DNA of 15,191 nucleotides from JBBSQE01 sp038258095 (GTDB lineage Bacteria; Actinomycetota; Thermoleophilia; Solirubrobacterales; 70-9), in contig JBBSQE010000062.1 in the NCBI GenBank assembly GCA_038258095.1, positions 1-15,191 of the forward strand, given 5' to 3'. The notes beneath the pieces were generated by a model. That model was given only the letters and a program-made list of their open reading frames with translations, made no database searches and had not been told where the DNA came from. The translations under genes were made by a program, and so were the position numbers. Of the stretch, positions 1 to 6,420 are shown in pieces (position 1 is the stretch's first letter; every line of letters begins with the position of its first letter).

Positions 1-1594
1 GATCTCACCGAATGTCGGCGCGCTCTCGCGCTACTTCAACAGGGTCCGCCTCAACCCGCGGCTGTTCCATGCCCGCGAGGAGGTCGAGGGCCGGCTGGTC
101 AAGCTGCCGCTCGGGCTCGGGCGGCGGATCGAGCATCTCGGCCCCGAGATCAAGGCAGCCCTCAAGGCCTACTGGGCGCCCGGGCTGTTCTTCGAGGAGC
201 TCGACCTGGCCTATGTCGGCGTCGTCGACGGCCACGATATCGGGGCGTTGCGGGAAGCGTTGACCGAGGCCTTCGAGGCCGAGCGCCCGGTCGTCGTCCA
301 CATCCACACCGTCAAAGGCAAGGGCTTCGCGGCAGCCGAGGAGGGCGGCCTCGCTGGCATGGAGCAGTGGCATGCCGCCAAGCCCGGCTCGATCGTCGAC
401 GGTGTGCCCGCCAAGAAGAAGGAGCAGAATCCCTCGCCGCCGACCGCCGACGACGCGCCGGAGGCGGGCTCTGCCGACACAAATGGCTCGGCTTCGCCGG
501 ACACCGAAGGAGTCAGAGATGGATCGGAGTCCGGCTCCGCCTCCCGTCCCAGGATGGTCGCGATCAAGGAATCCGACGCTCCCGACTCGATCGCTCCGGA
601 GCGCCTGGAGAAGGCGGTCGACAAGCCGGCACCGCCCCAATACACCCAGGTCTTCTCGGACTCGATGGTGCGCGAGGCCGAGCGGGACGAGCGCGTCTTC
701 GGCATCACCGCCGCGATGGCCGGCGGCGCCGGCCTCCAGAAGCTGGCCGACGAGCGTCCCGAGCAGTACTACGACGTCGGCATCGCCGAGCAGAACGGCG
801 TCCTGCTGGCGTCGGGCCTGGCGCTCCAGGGCGCGAAGCCGGTGTGTGCGATCTACTCGACCTTCCTCCAGCGGGCCTACGACCAGATCATCCACGACGT
901 CTGCCTGCAGAGCCTGGACGTGACCTTCGCGATGGACCGGGCGGGCCTCGTCGGCGACGACGGCCCCACACATCACGGCGTCTTCGACATCTCCTACTTC
1001 CGCCCGCTTCCGAACGTCGCCGTGATGGCGCCGCGTGACGAGGCGCAGCTCGTCCACATGCTCCACACGGCCATCGCCCACGACGGCCCGGCGGCACTCC
1101 GCTACCCCCGCGGCGCCGGGGAGGGTGTGCCGCTTCCCGAGAGGCCCGAGCCGATCCCGATCGGTATCGGCGAGACGCTCGTCGAGGGCGAGCGGGTAGC
1201 TCTCGTCGGTTACGGCTACGGCGTCGCGGTCGCGCTCCAGGCGGCCCAGCTTCTCGCCGAGCACGATCTCAACGCAACCGTCGCGGATGCCCGTTTCGCC
1301 AAGCCCCTCGATGCCGAGCTCCTCGAGCGGCTGGCGCTCGAGCACGACCTCGTGGTCACGATCGAGGAAAACGTCCTCCCGGGCGGGTTCGGATCAGGCG
1401 TCCTGGAGCACCTCGAGGACGTGTTCGCGGATCGGCCGGGCGAGCGTGGCAGGGTGATGCGCATCGGTCTGCCCGACCGCTACGTGACCCACGGCAAGCC
1501 CGACCTGCTGCGTGGCGAGGTCGGACTCACAGGCGAGTCGGTCGCAGAGCGCGTCCTCGCGGTGACGCGCTCACGCGAAACCGCGCTGAGCTGA
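1..1594 (+). CDS. dxs: 1-deoxy-D-xylulose-5-phosphate synthase, 5'-truncated by window edge
   Basis: This thiamine-diphosphate enzyme condenses pyruvate with glyceraldehyde 3-phosphate to start the MEP isoprenoid pathway. The reading frame is open from base 2 (ISPNVGALSRYFNRV), and 530 residues are visible. By comparison with E. coli Dxs roughly 190 N-terminal residues lie outside the window. Visible landmarks are VDGHDIG, HTVKGKGF, YDVGIAEQ (the GAG at 788–790 is the conserved catalytic Glu), IYSTFLQRAYDQI, GDDGPTHHGVFD and ADARFAKPLD, followed by the transketolase C-terminal domain. Two oddities stand out. The usual EQHA is EQNG here. The linker between the first and second domains (about 401–637) is some 80 residues of Pro, Ser, Ala, Asp and Glu, where most family members have a short one. 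It ends 21 bases before the convergent DUF6458-type gene. The family is certain; the effect of the linker is unknown. Confidence 0.96.
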   Translation, partial: ISPNVGALSRYFNRVRLNPRLFHAREEVEGRLVKLPLGLGRRIEHLGPEIKAALKAYWAPGLFFEELDLAYVGVVDGHDIGALREALTEAFEAERPVVVHIHTVKGKGFAAAEEGGLAGMEQWHAAKPGSIVDGVPAKKKEQNPSPPTADDAPEAGSADTNGSASPDTEGVRDGSESGSASRPRMVAIKESDAPDSIAPERLEKAVDKPAPPQYTQVFSDSMVREAERDERVFGITAAMAGGAGLQKLADERPEQYYDVGIAEQNGVLLASGLALQGAKPVCAIYSTFLQRAYDQIIHDVCLQSLDVTFAMDRAGLVGDDGPTHHGVFDISYFRPLPNVAVMAPRDEAQLVHMLHTAIAHDGPAALRYPRGAGEGVPLPERPEPIPIGIGETLVEGERVALVGYGYGVAVALQAAQLLAEHDLNATVADARFAKPLDAELLERLALEHDLVVTIEENVLPGGFGSGVLEHLEDVFADRPGERGRVMRIGLPDRYVTHGKPDLLRGEVGLTGESVAERVLAVTRSRETALS

Positions 1595-1615
1595 CCCGGG
1601 CGGTCGGATCGCTCG

Positions 1616-1876
1616 CTAGATGCGCGGGTCGCGCGGGTCCGGCGGAGGAGGCTGCTGGTAGTTCGGGTCCGCGTACGGATCGGCTGGCGGCGCGACTGCA
1701 CGGCGGTTGCGCGCCCAGATCAGCTGCTGGAGTAACGACAGGATGACGACGGCTGCGCCGGCGATCATCAGGATCAGTCCGACGGTATCCATATCCACGT
1801 TCTGAACCTGGAAGTTCGTGGCGAACTTCAGGATTGCGCCCGCGGCTATGAGGAAGATTCCTATTCCGATTGTCAT
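1616..1876 (-). CDS. Small two-helix membrane protein, DUF6458-like
   Basis: The product is 86 residues. There are two hydrophobic helices, about residues 4–20 (GIGIFLIAAGAILKFAT) and 31–50, separated by a short polar turn containing NVDMDTVG. A basic segment (WARNRR) and a Pro-rich, probably disordered tail follow. The pattern of an N-terminal GIGIFLIAAGAIL helix and a second helix beginning DxDTVGLILMIAG matches actinobacterial DUF6458 proteins, whose function is not known. The basic segment after the second helix suggests that the tail is cytoplasmic. The ATG start is supported by TAGGGT exactly 6 bases upstream and the absence of a Shine–Dalgarno sequence, which points to a leaderless mRNA. 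It is divergent from the SHOCT/DUF6325 operon and convergent with dxs. The family assignment is from memory of the pattern. Confidence 0.8.
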   Translation of the reverse strand: MTIGIGIFLIAAGAILKFATNFQVQNVDMDTVGLILMIAGAAVVILSLLQQLIWARNRRAVAPPADPYADPNYQQPPPPDPRDPRI

Positions 1877-1916
1877 GGTGCGACCCTACCCGGTCGTGCG
1901 GTGGAACAATCGCACC
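1877..1916. repeat. Perfect 7-base inverted repeat in divergent promoter region
   Basis: GGTGCGA at 1877–1883 is mirrored by TCGCACC at 1910–1916, with 26 bases between. The left arm overlaps the spacer and -10 box of the minus-strand gene, so binding of a dimeric regulator to both arms could control it. Equally, in GC-rich DNA this could be chance. Confidence 0.3.
1883..1888 (-). promoter_or_regulatory. -10-like hexamer TAGGGT of the DUF6458-type gene
   Basis: On the minus strand TAGGGT is followed by six bases (CGCACC) and then the ATG at 1876. With the usual distance from -10 box to start site, transcription would begin at the A of the ATG. The overlapping GGGTAG also faintly resembles the -10 of general-stress sigma factors (GGGTAT), but no matching -35 GTTT was found at the right distance. 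Confidence 0.5.
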
Positions 1917-2003
1917 AGTGTCATCGAAGCCGATTTCACCCCATCCGCAGGATGCGCCGACGCGCAGGCTCGCGTTGGATGAAGGCGACGATTCGAAAGC
2001 CCC

Positions 2004-2012
2004 GAGGAGGAG
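2004..2012 (+). promoter_or_regulatory. Strong Shine–Dalgarno sequence for the SHOCT gene
   Basis: GAGGAGGAG sits 6 bases before the ATG at 2019 and is among the strongest ribosome-binding sites in the window. It fixes the start of the SHOCT gene and shows that this operon is leadered, unlike most neighbours. No clear -35/-10 pair was identified upstream. Confidence 0.8.
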
Positions 2013-2018
2013 AAACGA

Positions 2019-2339
2019 ATGCCCCTAGTCAGAAGGCGACCCCTGATGCGCGCAGCGATGGTCGGCGGTGCCGGCTATGCCGTCGGCAAGAGCCGTGCGA
2101 ACGCAGCGCAGCACGAACAGATGCAGGACCAGGCGATAGCGCAGTCCCAGCAGGCCTACGCTCCGCCGGCCGCTGCTCCCGCCCCGCCGCCGCAGGCAGC
2201 AGCACCGCCCCCCGCCGCCGCCCCGTCTGAGGCGGACCGGATCGATGCCCTGACCAAGGCCAAGGCACTGCTCGATTCCGGAGTGCTGACGCAGGAGCAG
2301 TTCGACTCCGAGCGCCGTCGGCTGACGGAGGGGATGTAG
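2019..2339 (+). CDS. SHOCT-domain protein
   Basis: The product is 106 residues. A basic N-terminus (MPLVRRRPLMRAA) leads into a short, weakly hydrophobic segment (MVGGAGYAVG). A Gln-rich stretch and an Ala/Pro low-complexity linker (about 47–69) follow. The C-terminal SHOCT domain spans about 72–104: IDALTKAKALLDSGVLTQEQ followed by FDSERRRLTEG. SHOCT is a short helical motif usually found at protein termini and thought to mediate oligomerisation or attachment; no catalytic activity is expected. The strong Shine–Dalgarno sequence supports the start. The TAG stop overlaps the possible GTG start of the next gene, so the two are very probably cotranscribed and translationally coupled. SHOCT proteins are often found next to DUF6325/DUF1269-type proteins, as here, which suggests a shared membrane- or stress-related role (inference). 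Confidence 0.85.
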   Translation: MPLVRRRPLMRAAMVGGAGYAVGKSRANAAQHEQMQDQAIAQSQQAYAPPAAAPAPPPQAAAPPPAAAPSEADRIDALTKAKALLDSGVLTQEQFDSERRRLTEGM

Positions 2340-2341
2340 TG

Positions 2342-2833
2342 ATGAGCATGGGACCCGTGCAGATGCTCGTCGTCGGATTCGAAGACGGAAAGTTCGAGGG
2401 CAAGATCCTCGCCGAGTTGAAGAGCCTGCGCGAGAGCGACGTTATCCGCATCGTCGACCTGCTTCTGGTCAGCAAGGATGAGTCGGGCGACATCCTCGAG
2501 GTGGAGCACTCCGACCTGACGCGGGAGGAGGCCATGGAGTTCGGAGCACTGGCCGGAGCGCTGCTCGGGCTCGGAGCCGCCGGTGAGGAGGGAGTCGAGG
2601 CGGGAGCCCTCGCGGGGGCCGCCGCTGCATCCGATGGCTCGCTGCTCGACGACGGCGCGGTCTGGTACCTCGCCGACGAGATACCCGCCGGTCAGACCGC
2701 GGCCATCGCGCTGCTCGAGCACCGTTGGGCAATCCCGCTCCGCGACGCGATTACGGAAGCCGGCGGTGAGACCATCGCCGACGAGTGGATCCACCCGGAG
2801 GACCTGATTGCCGCCGGGGCCGCGGCCGGCTGA
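2342..2833 (+). CDS. DUF6325-like protein
   Basis: The product is 163 residues from the ATG at 2342. A GTG at 2339, overlapping the upstream stop, would add one residue, and GGAGGGG at 2327–2333 suits either start. The N-terminal half has the pattern MGPVQMLVVGFEDGKFEGKI, then a short helix, then RIVDLLLVSKDESGDI. This resembles the alpha/beta fold of DUF6325/DUF1269 proteins. A Gly/Ala-rich middle (ALAGALLGLGAAGEEG) follows, then a second similar half (AVWYLADEIPAGQTAAIALL, EHRWAIPLRDAI). No catalytic motif is evident. The family is uncharacterised. It is the second gene of an operon with the SHOCT protein, and the hairpin at 2903–2934 probably ends that transcript. Confidence 0.82.
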   Translation: MSMGPVQMLVVGFEDGKFEGKILAELKSLRESDVIRIVDLLLVSKDESGDILEVEHSDLTREEAMEFGALAGALLGLGAAGEEGVEAGALAGAAAASDGSLLDDGAVWYLADEIPAGQTAAIALLEHRWAIPLRDAITEAGGETIADEWIHPEDLIAAGAAAG

Positions 2834-2902
2834 CGGGTCACCGGAGCCGGCTGATCGGCCGCACGGGCAGCGAGACCCGAAGCAATCAGCGAGACAAAAA
2901 GC

Positions 2903-2934
2903 GAAACGACCCGCCGGGGAGGGCGGGCCGTTTC
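2903..2934 (-). terminator. Hairpin terminator, probably bidirectional, with T-run on the minus strand
   Basis: GAAACG-a-CCCGCC pairs with GGCGGG-c-CGTTTC: twelve base pairs with one A/C mismatch and a 6-base loop. Read on the minus strand the stem is followed by GC and TTTTT (2896–2900), a proper intrinsic terminator for transcription from the right. Read on the plus strand there is no T-run, but the stem is well placed to end the SHOCT/DUF6325 transcript. A minus-strand T-run implies that a minus-strand transcript exists upstream of it, which fits the small ORF at 3002–3079. Confidence 0.75.
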
Positions 2935-2952
2935 AGGGGTGCTACAGGGAGG

Positions 2953-2968
2953 AGAGATATTGATCTCT
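2953..2968. repeat. Perfect 6-base inverted repeat AGAGAT-ATTG-ATCTCT
   Basis: A small AT-rich palindrome in otherwise GC-rich DNA, between the small ORF and its terminator. In a minus-strand transcript it would form a short hairpin in the 3' untranslated region. It could instead be a protein-binding site. No known operator was recognised. Confidence 0.3.
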
Positions 2969-3001
2969 TATATGTGGATCTGTGGGAGGTGGGCGGGTCC
3001 T

Positions 3002-3079
3002 TTATGCGTCGCTCGCGGCGTACCACTCAAAGGCGGTAGGCACCAAAGGGGCGGCACCGGACCCAGCCGAAAAGTTCAT
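3002..3079 (-). CDS. Putative leaderless 25-residue small protein
   Basis: A minus-strand ORF below usual ORF cut-offs. It starts at the ATG at 3079, begins MNFSAGSGAA, ends AFEWYAASDA, and stops at TAA (3004–3002). Three things support it. TACCCT lies exactly 6 bases before the ATG, the same rule seen at the DUF6458 gene, tlyA, recN and steA. No Shine–Dalgarno sequence is present, as expected for a leaderless gene. A true intrinsic terminator with a T-run lies about 70 bases after the stop. The product is hydrophilic, with an aromatic, acidic C-terminal part (FEWYAASD). It has no membrane helix, and no family was recognised. GC bias at third codon positions is present but weaker than in neighbours. 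The alternative is a non-coding RNA of about 180 bases with a chance ORF. Confidence 0.42.
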   Translation of the reverse strand: MNFSAGSGAAPLVPTAFEWYAASDA

Positions 3080-3085
3080 GGCTTC

Positions 3086-3091
3086 AGGGTA
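3086..3091 (-). promoter_or_regulatory. -10-like hexamer TACCCT of the small ORF
   Basis: On the minus strand TACCCT is followed by GAAGCC and the ATG at 3079. The spacing is identical to that upstream of tlyA, recN, steA and the DUF6458 gene. It faces away from the tlyA box 73 bases to its right. No TTGACA-like -35 is visible. Confidence 0.45.
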
Positions 3092-3164
3092 CGAACACAC
3101 GTGCGCTTTGTGTGTGAGTGGGGTCACAGTCGCGGCGGAATGCCCGACCCGCAGGCGGGGTCGC

Positions 3165-3170
3165 TACCGT
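3165..3170 (+). promoter_or_regulatory. -10-like hexamer TACCGT of tlyA
   Basis: TACCGT is followed by TGCCAC and the ATG at 3177. The 6-base spacing places the expected transcription start on the start codon. No Shine–Dalgarno sequence precedes the ATG, and no consensus -35 was found. Confidence 0.5.
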
Positions 3171-3176
3171 TGCCAC

Positions 3177-3962
3177 ATGGAGCGTCGGCGGATTGACTCC
3201 CTCCTCGCTGAGCGCGGCCAGTTCGCGTCACGCACAGCGGCGGCGGAATCCGTGCGCGCCGGCGGCGTGAGGATCGGCCGCGACGGCCCGTTGGCCCTGC
3301 GGCCCAGTCAGCTCATCCCCCTGGAGACCGAGTTGTTCGTGTCCGAGCGGCGCCCGTTCGTATCCCGCGGGGGCGTGAAGCTCGAGAACGCCCTGAGCTC
3401 CCTCGATATCGACGTCTCAGGCCTGAGTTGCCTCGATGTGGGGGCTTCGACGGGCGGCTTCACGGATTGTCTGCTGAAGCGCGGTGCTGAGCGTGTGATC
3501 GCCCTCGACGTGGCCTACGGGCAGGTCGATGCTTCACTGCGCGAGGATGTCCGCGTGAGCGTGATCGAGAGACGCAACGCGAGGGATCTCTTCCCGGCCG
3601 ATCTTCCGTACGTCCCGGCCCTGGCGACGATCGACGTCTCCTTCATCTCGGTGGCCAAGGTGCTGCCGGCCGTCGCCGATTGCGTCGCGCCGGGCGGCGA
3701 CATCCTCGCGATGGTCAAGCCGCAGTTCGAGCTCGGCCGCGAGCGCGTCGGTCGCGGTGGCGTCGTGCGCTCGCCCGAGGATCGTCGCGACGCCGTCCGC
3801 ATGGTCGCGGCGGGCGTCGGCGAGCATGAGCTCGGGGTGCGCGGCATCGCGGCATCCGGGCTGCCCGGCCCGAAGGGCAACGTCGAGACCTTTCTCTGGT
3901 GTCGTCGTGGGGCCGAGGACTCGATCGATGTCGAGGCGACTCTCGCCGAGGTTGTCCTATGA
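3177..3962 (+). CDS. tlyA: TlyA family rRNA (cytidine-2'-O)-methyltransferase
   Basis: The product is 261 residues, close to mycobacterial TlyA (268). Family members 2'-O-methylate cytidines in 16S and/or 23S rRNA, which affects sensitivity to capreomycin-type antibiotics. Residues 1–60 form an S4 RNA-binding domain (RRRIDSLLAERGQFASRTAA). The linker FVSRGGVKLE (61–70) leads into an FtsJ-like Rossmann methyltransferase. Its SAM motif is CLDVGASTGGFTDCLL (85–100). ALDVAYGQVD, IDVSFISVAKVLP (152–164) and MVKPQFELGRERVGRGGVV follow. The ATG at 3177 is chosen because the S4 domain starts there and TACCGT lies 6 bases before it; longer upstream reading is not family-like. The stop overlaps nadK by ATGA, so the two form a coupled operon. 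dxs lies upstream, as in Firmicutes dxs–tlyA clusters, but here other genes intervene. Confidence 0.96.
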   Translation: MERRRIDSLLAERGQFASRTAAAESVRAGGVRIGRDGPLALRPSQLIPLETELFVSERRPFVSRGGVKLENALSSLDIDVSGLSCLDVGASTGGFTDCLLKRGAERVIALDVAYGQVDASLREDVRVSVIERRNARDLFPADLPYVPALATIDVSFISVAKVLPAVADCVAPGGDILAMVKPQFELGRERVGRGGVVRSPEDRRDAVRMVAAGVGEHELGVRGIAASGLPGPKGNVETFLWCRRGAEDSIDVEATLAEVVL

Positions 3963-4807
3963 GCGACCGCACAATTCGGCTGATCACGCACAGCCATCCT
4001 CCCGATGCGACCGAGGCTGTCGCCGCCGCCGCAGCCGCCGCTCGTGCGGCCTCCGTCCGAGTCGTCTCGACGGCGGACGAGATCGCTAAGCACGGAGATG
4101 CCGCCGAGGGTCTCGAACCAGTCGAGCAGCTCGACGACAGGCCGGACCTCTGCCTCGTTCTCGGTGGGGACGGGACGATCCTGCACGCCCTGCGGCGCTA
4201 CGCGGGCTCGGGCGTGCCCGTGTTCGGCATCAACTTCGGGACGGTCGGCTTTCTCGCGGCGGTCGAGCGTGATCAGGCGGAGGAAGGGATCCGGCTCGCG
4301 TTCGCCGGCGAATACGAGGAGGTCGATCTTCCGGGTCTTCAGCTCGGAGGCGAAGACGGCACGATCGGCTTCAACGACGTCAGCTTCACGCGCCGCCCGC
4401 ACGGCCGGGTGGCCGAGCTGACCTACGGGATCGGCGGCGAGGAGGTCGGGCACGTGCGTTGCGATGGCCTCGTGGCGGCGACCGCCACGGGCTCGACGGG
4501 TTACAACCTTGCGAACAGCGGGCCCATCCTCGCCTGGGGTGTCCAGGGATATGTCGTCAGCTACATCGCTCCTCATTCGCTGACCGCCCGGGCTCTCGTG
4601 GTCGCGCCGGGGGACGTTCTCGAGGTTGTCAACGCCGAGGGCCGCGACCCGGTCGACATCGCCGTCGACGGCCGACAGGCGGGTGAGCTGGGTTCGGGGG
4701 AGGGCGTGGAGATCCGATTCCGCCGAGGCGCCGGCACACTCGCCCAGCTCCCCGGCTCGAGCTTCTACCACCGGATTCGCGAAAAGTTTGGGCACCTGGC
4801 CGTCTGA
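3959..4807 (+). CDS. nadK: NAD kinase
   Basis: Phosphorylates NAD to NADP in the cytoplasm using ATP or polyphosphate. The product is 282 residues, the usual bacterial length. The diagnostic GGDGT motif is at 69–73 in LCLVLGGDGTILHALRRY. INFGTVGFLA (91–100) follows. GFNDVSF carries the family's Asn-Asp/Glu pair. CDGLVAATATGSTGYNLANS (168–187) is the Gly-rich substrate loop, and IAPHSLTARALVV (203–215) completes the core. The ATG overlaps the tlyA stop (ATGA), and GAGG lies 7 bases upstream, so translation is coupled to tlyA. The order tlyA–nadK is conserved across Actinobacteria and Firmicutes. A hairpin directly after the stop (4808–4832) probably ends the operon. Its product NADPH is used by the MEP pathway that dxs starts, though a functional link here is inference. 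Confidence 0.96.
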   Translation: MSDRTIRLITHSHPPDATEAVAAAAAAARAASVRVVSTADEIAKHGDAAEGLEPVEQLDDRPDLCLVLGGDGTILHALRRYAGSGVPVFGINFGTVGFLAAVERDQAEEGIRLAFAGEYEEVDLPGLQLGGEDGTIGFNDVSFTRRPHGRVAELTYGIGGEEVGHVRCDGLVAATATGSTGYNLANSGPILAWGVQGYVVSYIAPHSLTARALVVAPGDVLEVVNAEGRDPVDIAVDGRQAGELGSGEGVEIRFRRGAGTLAQLPGSSFYHRIREKFGHLAV

Positions 4808-4832
4808 GCGGCGCTCGGGGTGTGAGCGTCGC
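4808..4832 (+). terminator. nadK: Hairpin after nadK, likely end of the tlyA–nadK transcript
   Basis: GCGGCGCTC pairs with GAGCGTCGC: nine pairs including one G-T wobble, around the loop GGGGTGT. It starts on the base after the nadK stop codon. It lacks a T-run, as is common for actinobacterial terminators, so Rho assistance or pausing may be needed. Confidence 0.5.
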
Positions 4833-4849
4833 CGAAGGGTCCCGGTCGC

Positions 4850-4855
4850 TACGGT
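4850..4855 (+). promoter_or_regulatory. -10-like hexamer TACGGT of the MFS gene
   Basis: TACGGT is followed by nine bases (GCCCCGCTT) and the ATG at 4865. No Shine–Dalgarno sequence lies between. The 9-base gap matches steB and the broken hydrolase and predicts a leader of zero to three bases. Confidence 0.42.
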
Positions 4856-4864
4856 GCCCCGCTT

Positions 4865-6361
4865 ATGGAACGTAAGTGGTGGACACTCCTGCTGGTCTCG
4901 GTCGCGACGTTCATGCTGCTGCTCGACGTCACGATCGTCAACGTCGCGCTGCCGGACATTCAGCGCGACCTGCACGCCAGCCTCTCGAGCCTGCAATGGG
5001 TGGTCGATGCCTACTCGCTGACGCTCGCCTCGTTCCTGCTGACGGCGGGCTCGCTCGGGGACCGCCTCGGCCGTCGACGCGTCTTCTCGATCGGCTTCGG
5101 CATCTTCACGTTCGCGTCGTTCCTCTGCGGGATCGCGGGCGACCCGACCTTGCTCAACTTTGCGCGCGGCCTCCAGGGCGTCGGCGGGGCGGCGATGTTC
5201 GCGACGTCACTCGCTCTGATCGCTCAGGAGTTCCACGGCTCCGATCGCGCCACCGCGTTCGGCGTCTGGGGAGCGACCATCGGCGGCGCCGTCGCCATCG
5301 GGCCGTTGGTCGGCGGCGTCATCACTGAGCACCTGGGGTGGGAGTGGATCTTCTTCGTGAACGTCCCAATCGGCGTCGTCGCCATCGCCCTGGTGGAGAG
5401 CCGCATCGTCAACGTCACCGCCGAGGACCCGGAGCCGATCGACTACGCCGGCGTCACGAGCTTCAGCGCGTCGCTCTTCCTGCTGATCTTCGGCCTGATC
5501 CGCGGCAACCCCGAGGGCTGGGGCAGCCCGGTGATCGTCGGGTCGCTGGTCGGGGCCGCCCTCCTGATGGGCTTGTTCCTGGCGATCGAAGCACGCGGGG
5601 AGCACCCGATGCTCGACCTCAGCCTCTTTCGCAAGCCGGCCTTCAACGGAGTCTCGGCGGTCGCCTTCACCCTCTCGGCGGGGATGTTCGCGATGTTCCT
5701 GTACCTGACGATCTACCTCCAGGGCGTACTCGCGTACTCGCCGCTTCAGGCCGGCCTTCGCTTCCTCCCGCTGAGCCTGCTCTCGTTCTTCGTGGCGCCG
5801 ATCGCCGCTCGCGCCGCCAACCGGGTGCCGATCCGGGCCCTGATGGGCCTGGGGCTCGTGTTCACCGGGGTCGGTCTGCTGTCGATGCGTGGGCTCGGCG
5901 CCGATTCCGAGTGGACGGCCCTGCTCGCGGGCCTGCTTCTCGCCGGCACCGGCGTCGGTATCGTTAACCCGAGCATCGGTTCCGCCGCCATCGCCGTGGT
6001 CGAGCCGCGGCGGGCCGGCATGGCCTCGGGCATCAATACGACCTTCCGCCAGATCGGCATCGCCACCGGCGTCGCCGGCCTCGGGGCCGTGTTCCAGTCC
6101 CGGATCTCATCGAAGCTGGCGGAGGAGCTTCCGCATGCGAAAGCAGGGCTCGCCGAGATCGTCTCCTCCGGAGGCAGCGTGGCCGCGGCGAAAGTCGTAC
6201 CGGCGGCAGCGCGCGACCATGTGCGGGAGGCGTCGACCATCGCCTTCACCAGCGCACTCAACGAGATCCTCTTGATCGCCGCCGTGATCATCTTCGCCGG
6301 CGCCATCCTCGGGTTCGCTCTCGTCCGTTCCGAGGACCTGACCGAGCCCGGCGCCCACTGA
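4865..6361 (+). CDS. MFS drug/proton antiporter, DHA2 (EmrB/QacA) family
   Basis: The product is 498 residues, right for the 14-helix DHA2 exporters. Motif D1 (LDVTIVNVALP, 20–30), motif A (GSLGDRLGRRR, 62–72), the RGLQGVGGAAM segment of helix 4, and motif C (GATIGGAVAIGPLVGG, 136–151), which marks antiporters, are all present. LGWEWIFFVNVPIG, typical of DHA2, follows. The C-terminal half contains IYLQGVLAYSPLQAG and GMASGINTTFRQIG, also DHA2-typical. It should export lipophilic compounds in exchange for protons; the substrate cannot be told from sequence. It has its own promoter-like box after the nadK hairpin, so it is likely a separate transcript. It sits between nadK and recN, which are adjacent in mycobacteria, so it is an insertion into the conserved block. 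Confidence 0.93.
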   Translation: MERKWWTLLLVSVATFMLLLDVTIVNVALPDIQRDLHASLSSLQWVVDAYSLTLASFLLTAGSLGDRLGRRRVFSIGFGIFTFASFLCGIAGDPTLLNFARGLQGVGGAAMFATSLALIAQEFHGSDRATAFGVWGATIGGAVAIGPLVGGVITEHLGWEWIFFVNVPIGVVAIALVESRIVNVTAEDPEPIDYAGVTSFSASLFLLIFGLIRGNPEGWGSPVIVGSLVGAALLMGLFLAIEARGEHPMLDLSLFRKPAFNGVSAVAFTLSAGMFAMFLYLTIYLQGVLAYSPLQAGLRFLPLSLLSFFVAPIAARAANRVPIRALMGLGLVFTGVGLLSMRGLGADSEWTALLAGLLLAGTGVGIVNPSIGSAAIAVVEPRRAGMASGINTTFRQIGIATGVAGLGAVFQSRISSKLAEELPHAKAGLAEIVSSGGSVAAAKVVPAAARDHVREASTIAFTSALNEILLIAAVIIFAGAILGFALVRSEDLTEPGAH

Positions 6362-6385
6362 ACGCCACCTTCCTCCCAAAACGGA

Positions 6386-6391
6386 GATAAT
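6386..6391 (+). promoter_or_regulatory. Possible -10 hexamer GATAAT for the SPFH–nfeD operon
   Basis: GATAAT is close to the TATAAT consensus and stands out in GC-rich DNA between the MFS stop and the SPFH gene. It predicts a leader of about 23 bases that carries the strong Shine–Dalgarno sequence at 6408–6417. No clear -35 was found. Confidence 0.4.
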
Positions 6392-6407
6392 CCGGCTCCA
6401 CCGATTC

Positions 6408-6417
6408 GAGGGAGAGG
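6408..6417 (+). promoter_or_regulatory. Shine–Dalgarno sequence of the SPFH gene
   Basis: GAGGGAGAGG ends 3 bases before the ATG at 6421, with its best core GAGGGAG at better spacing. It marks this operon as leadered and fixes the start codon. Confidence 0.65.
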
Positions 6418-6420
6418 GCC

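Larger units (their letters stand above)
2834..3176. other. 343-base gap: terminator, small antisense-strand ORF, two facing promoter motifs
   Basis: There is no plus-strand gene supported by homology. From left to right the gap holds the tail of the DUF6325 operon, a strong hairpin (2903–2934), an AT-richer stretch with a perfect 6-base inverted repeat (2953–2968), a 25-codon minus-strand ORF (3002–3079) with TACCCT 6 bases before its ATG, and the TACCGT box of tlyA (3165–3170). Plus-strand ORFs here have no family resemblance and are probably noise. No tRNA, SRP RNA or tmRNA consensus was found on either strand. Confidence 0.7.

Noticed and set aside
511..521. GAAGGAG-like ribosome site followed by ATG at 519 within the dxs linker
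   Set aside because: The ATG is out of frame with dxs and opens an Arg/Ser/Pro-rich frame with no domain resemblance, so an internal gene start is unlikely.
3095..3115. ACACAC…GTGTGT inverted repeat between the small ORF and tlyA
   Set aside because: It is simple dinucleotide sequence with a 9-base loop and is easily explained by chance.
2785..3196. Three plus-strand frames across the gap before tlyA, including one that would extend tlyA upstream to 2982
   Set aside because: The tlyA family N-terminus begins at 3177, where the promoter-like box also sits. The upstream translations have no family resemblance and run across the terminator hairpin.
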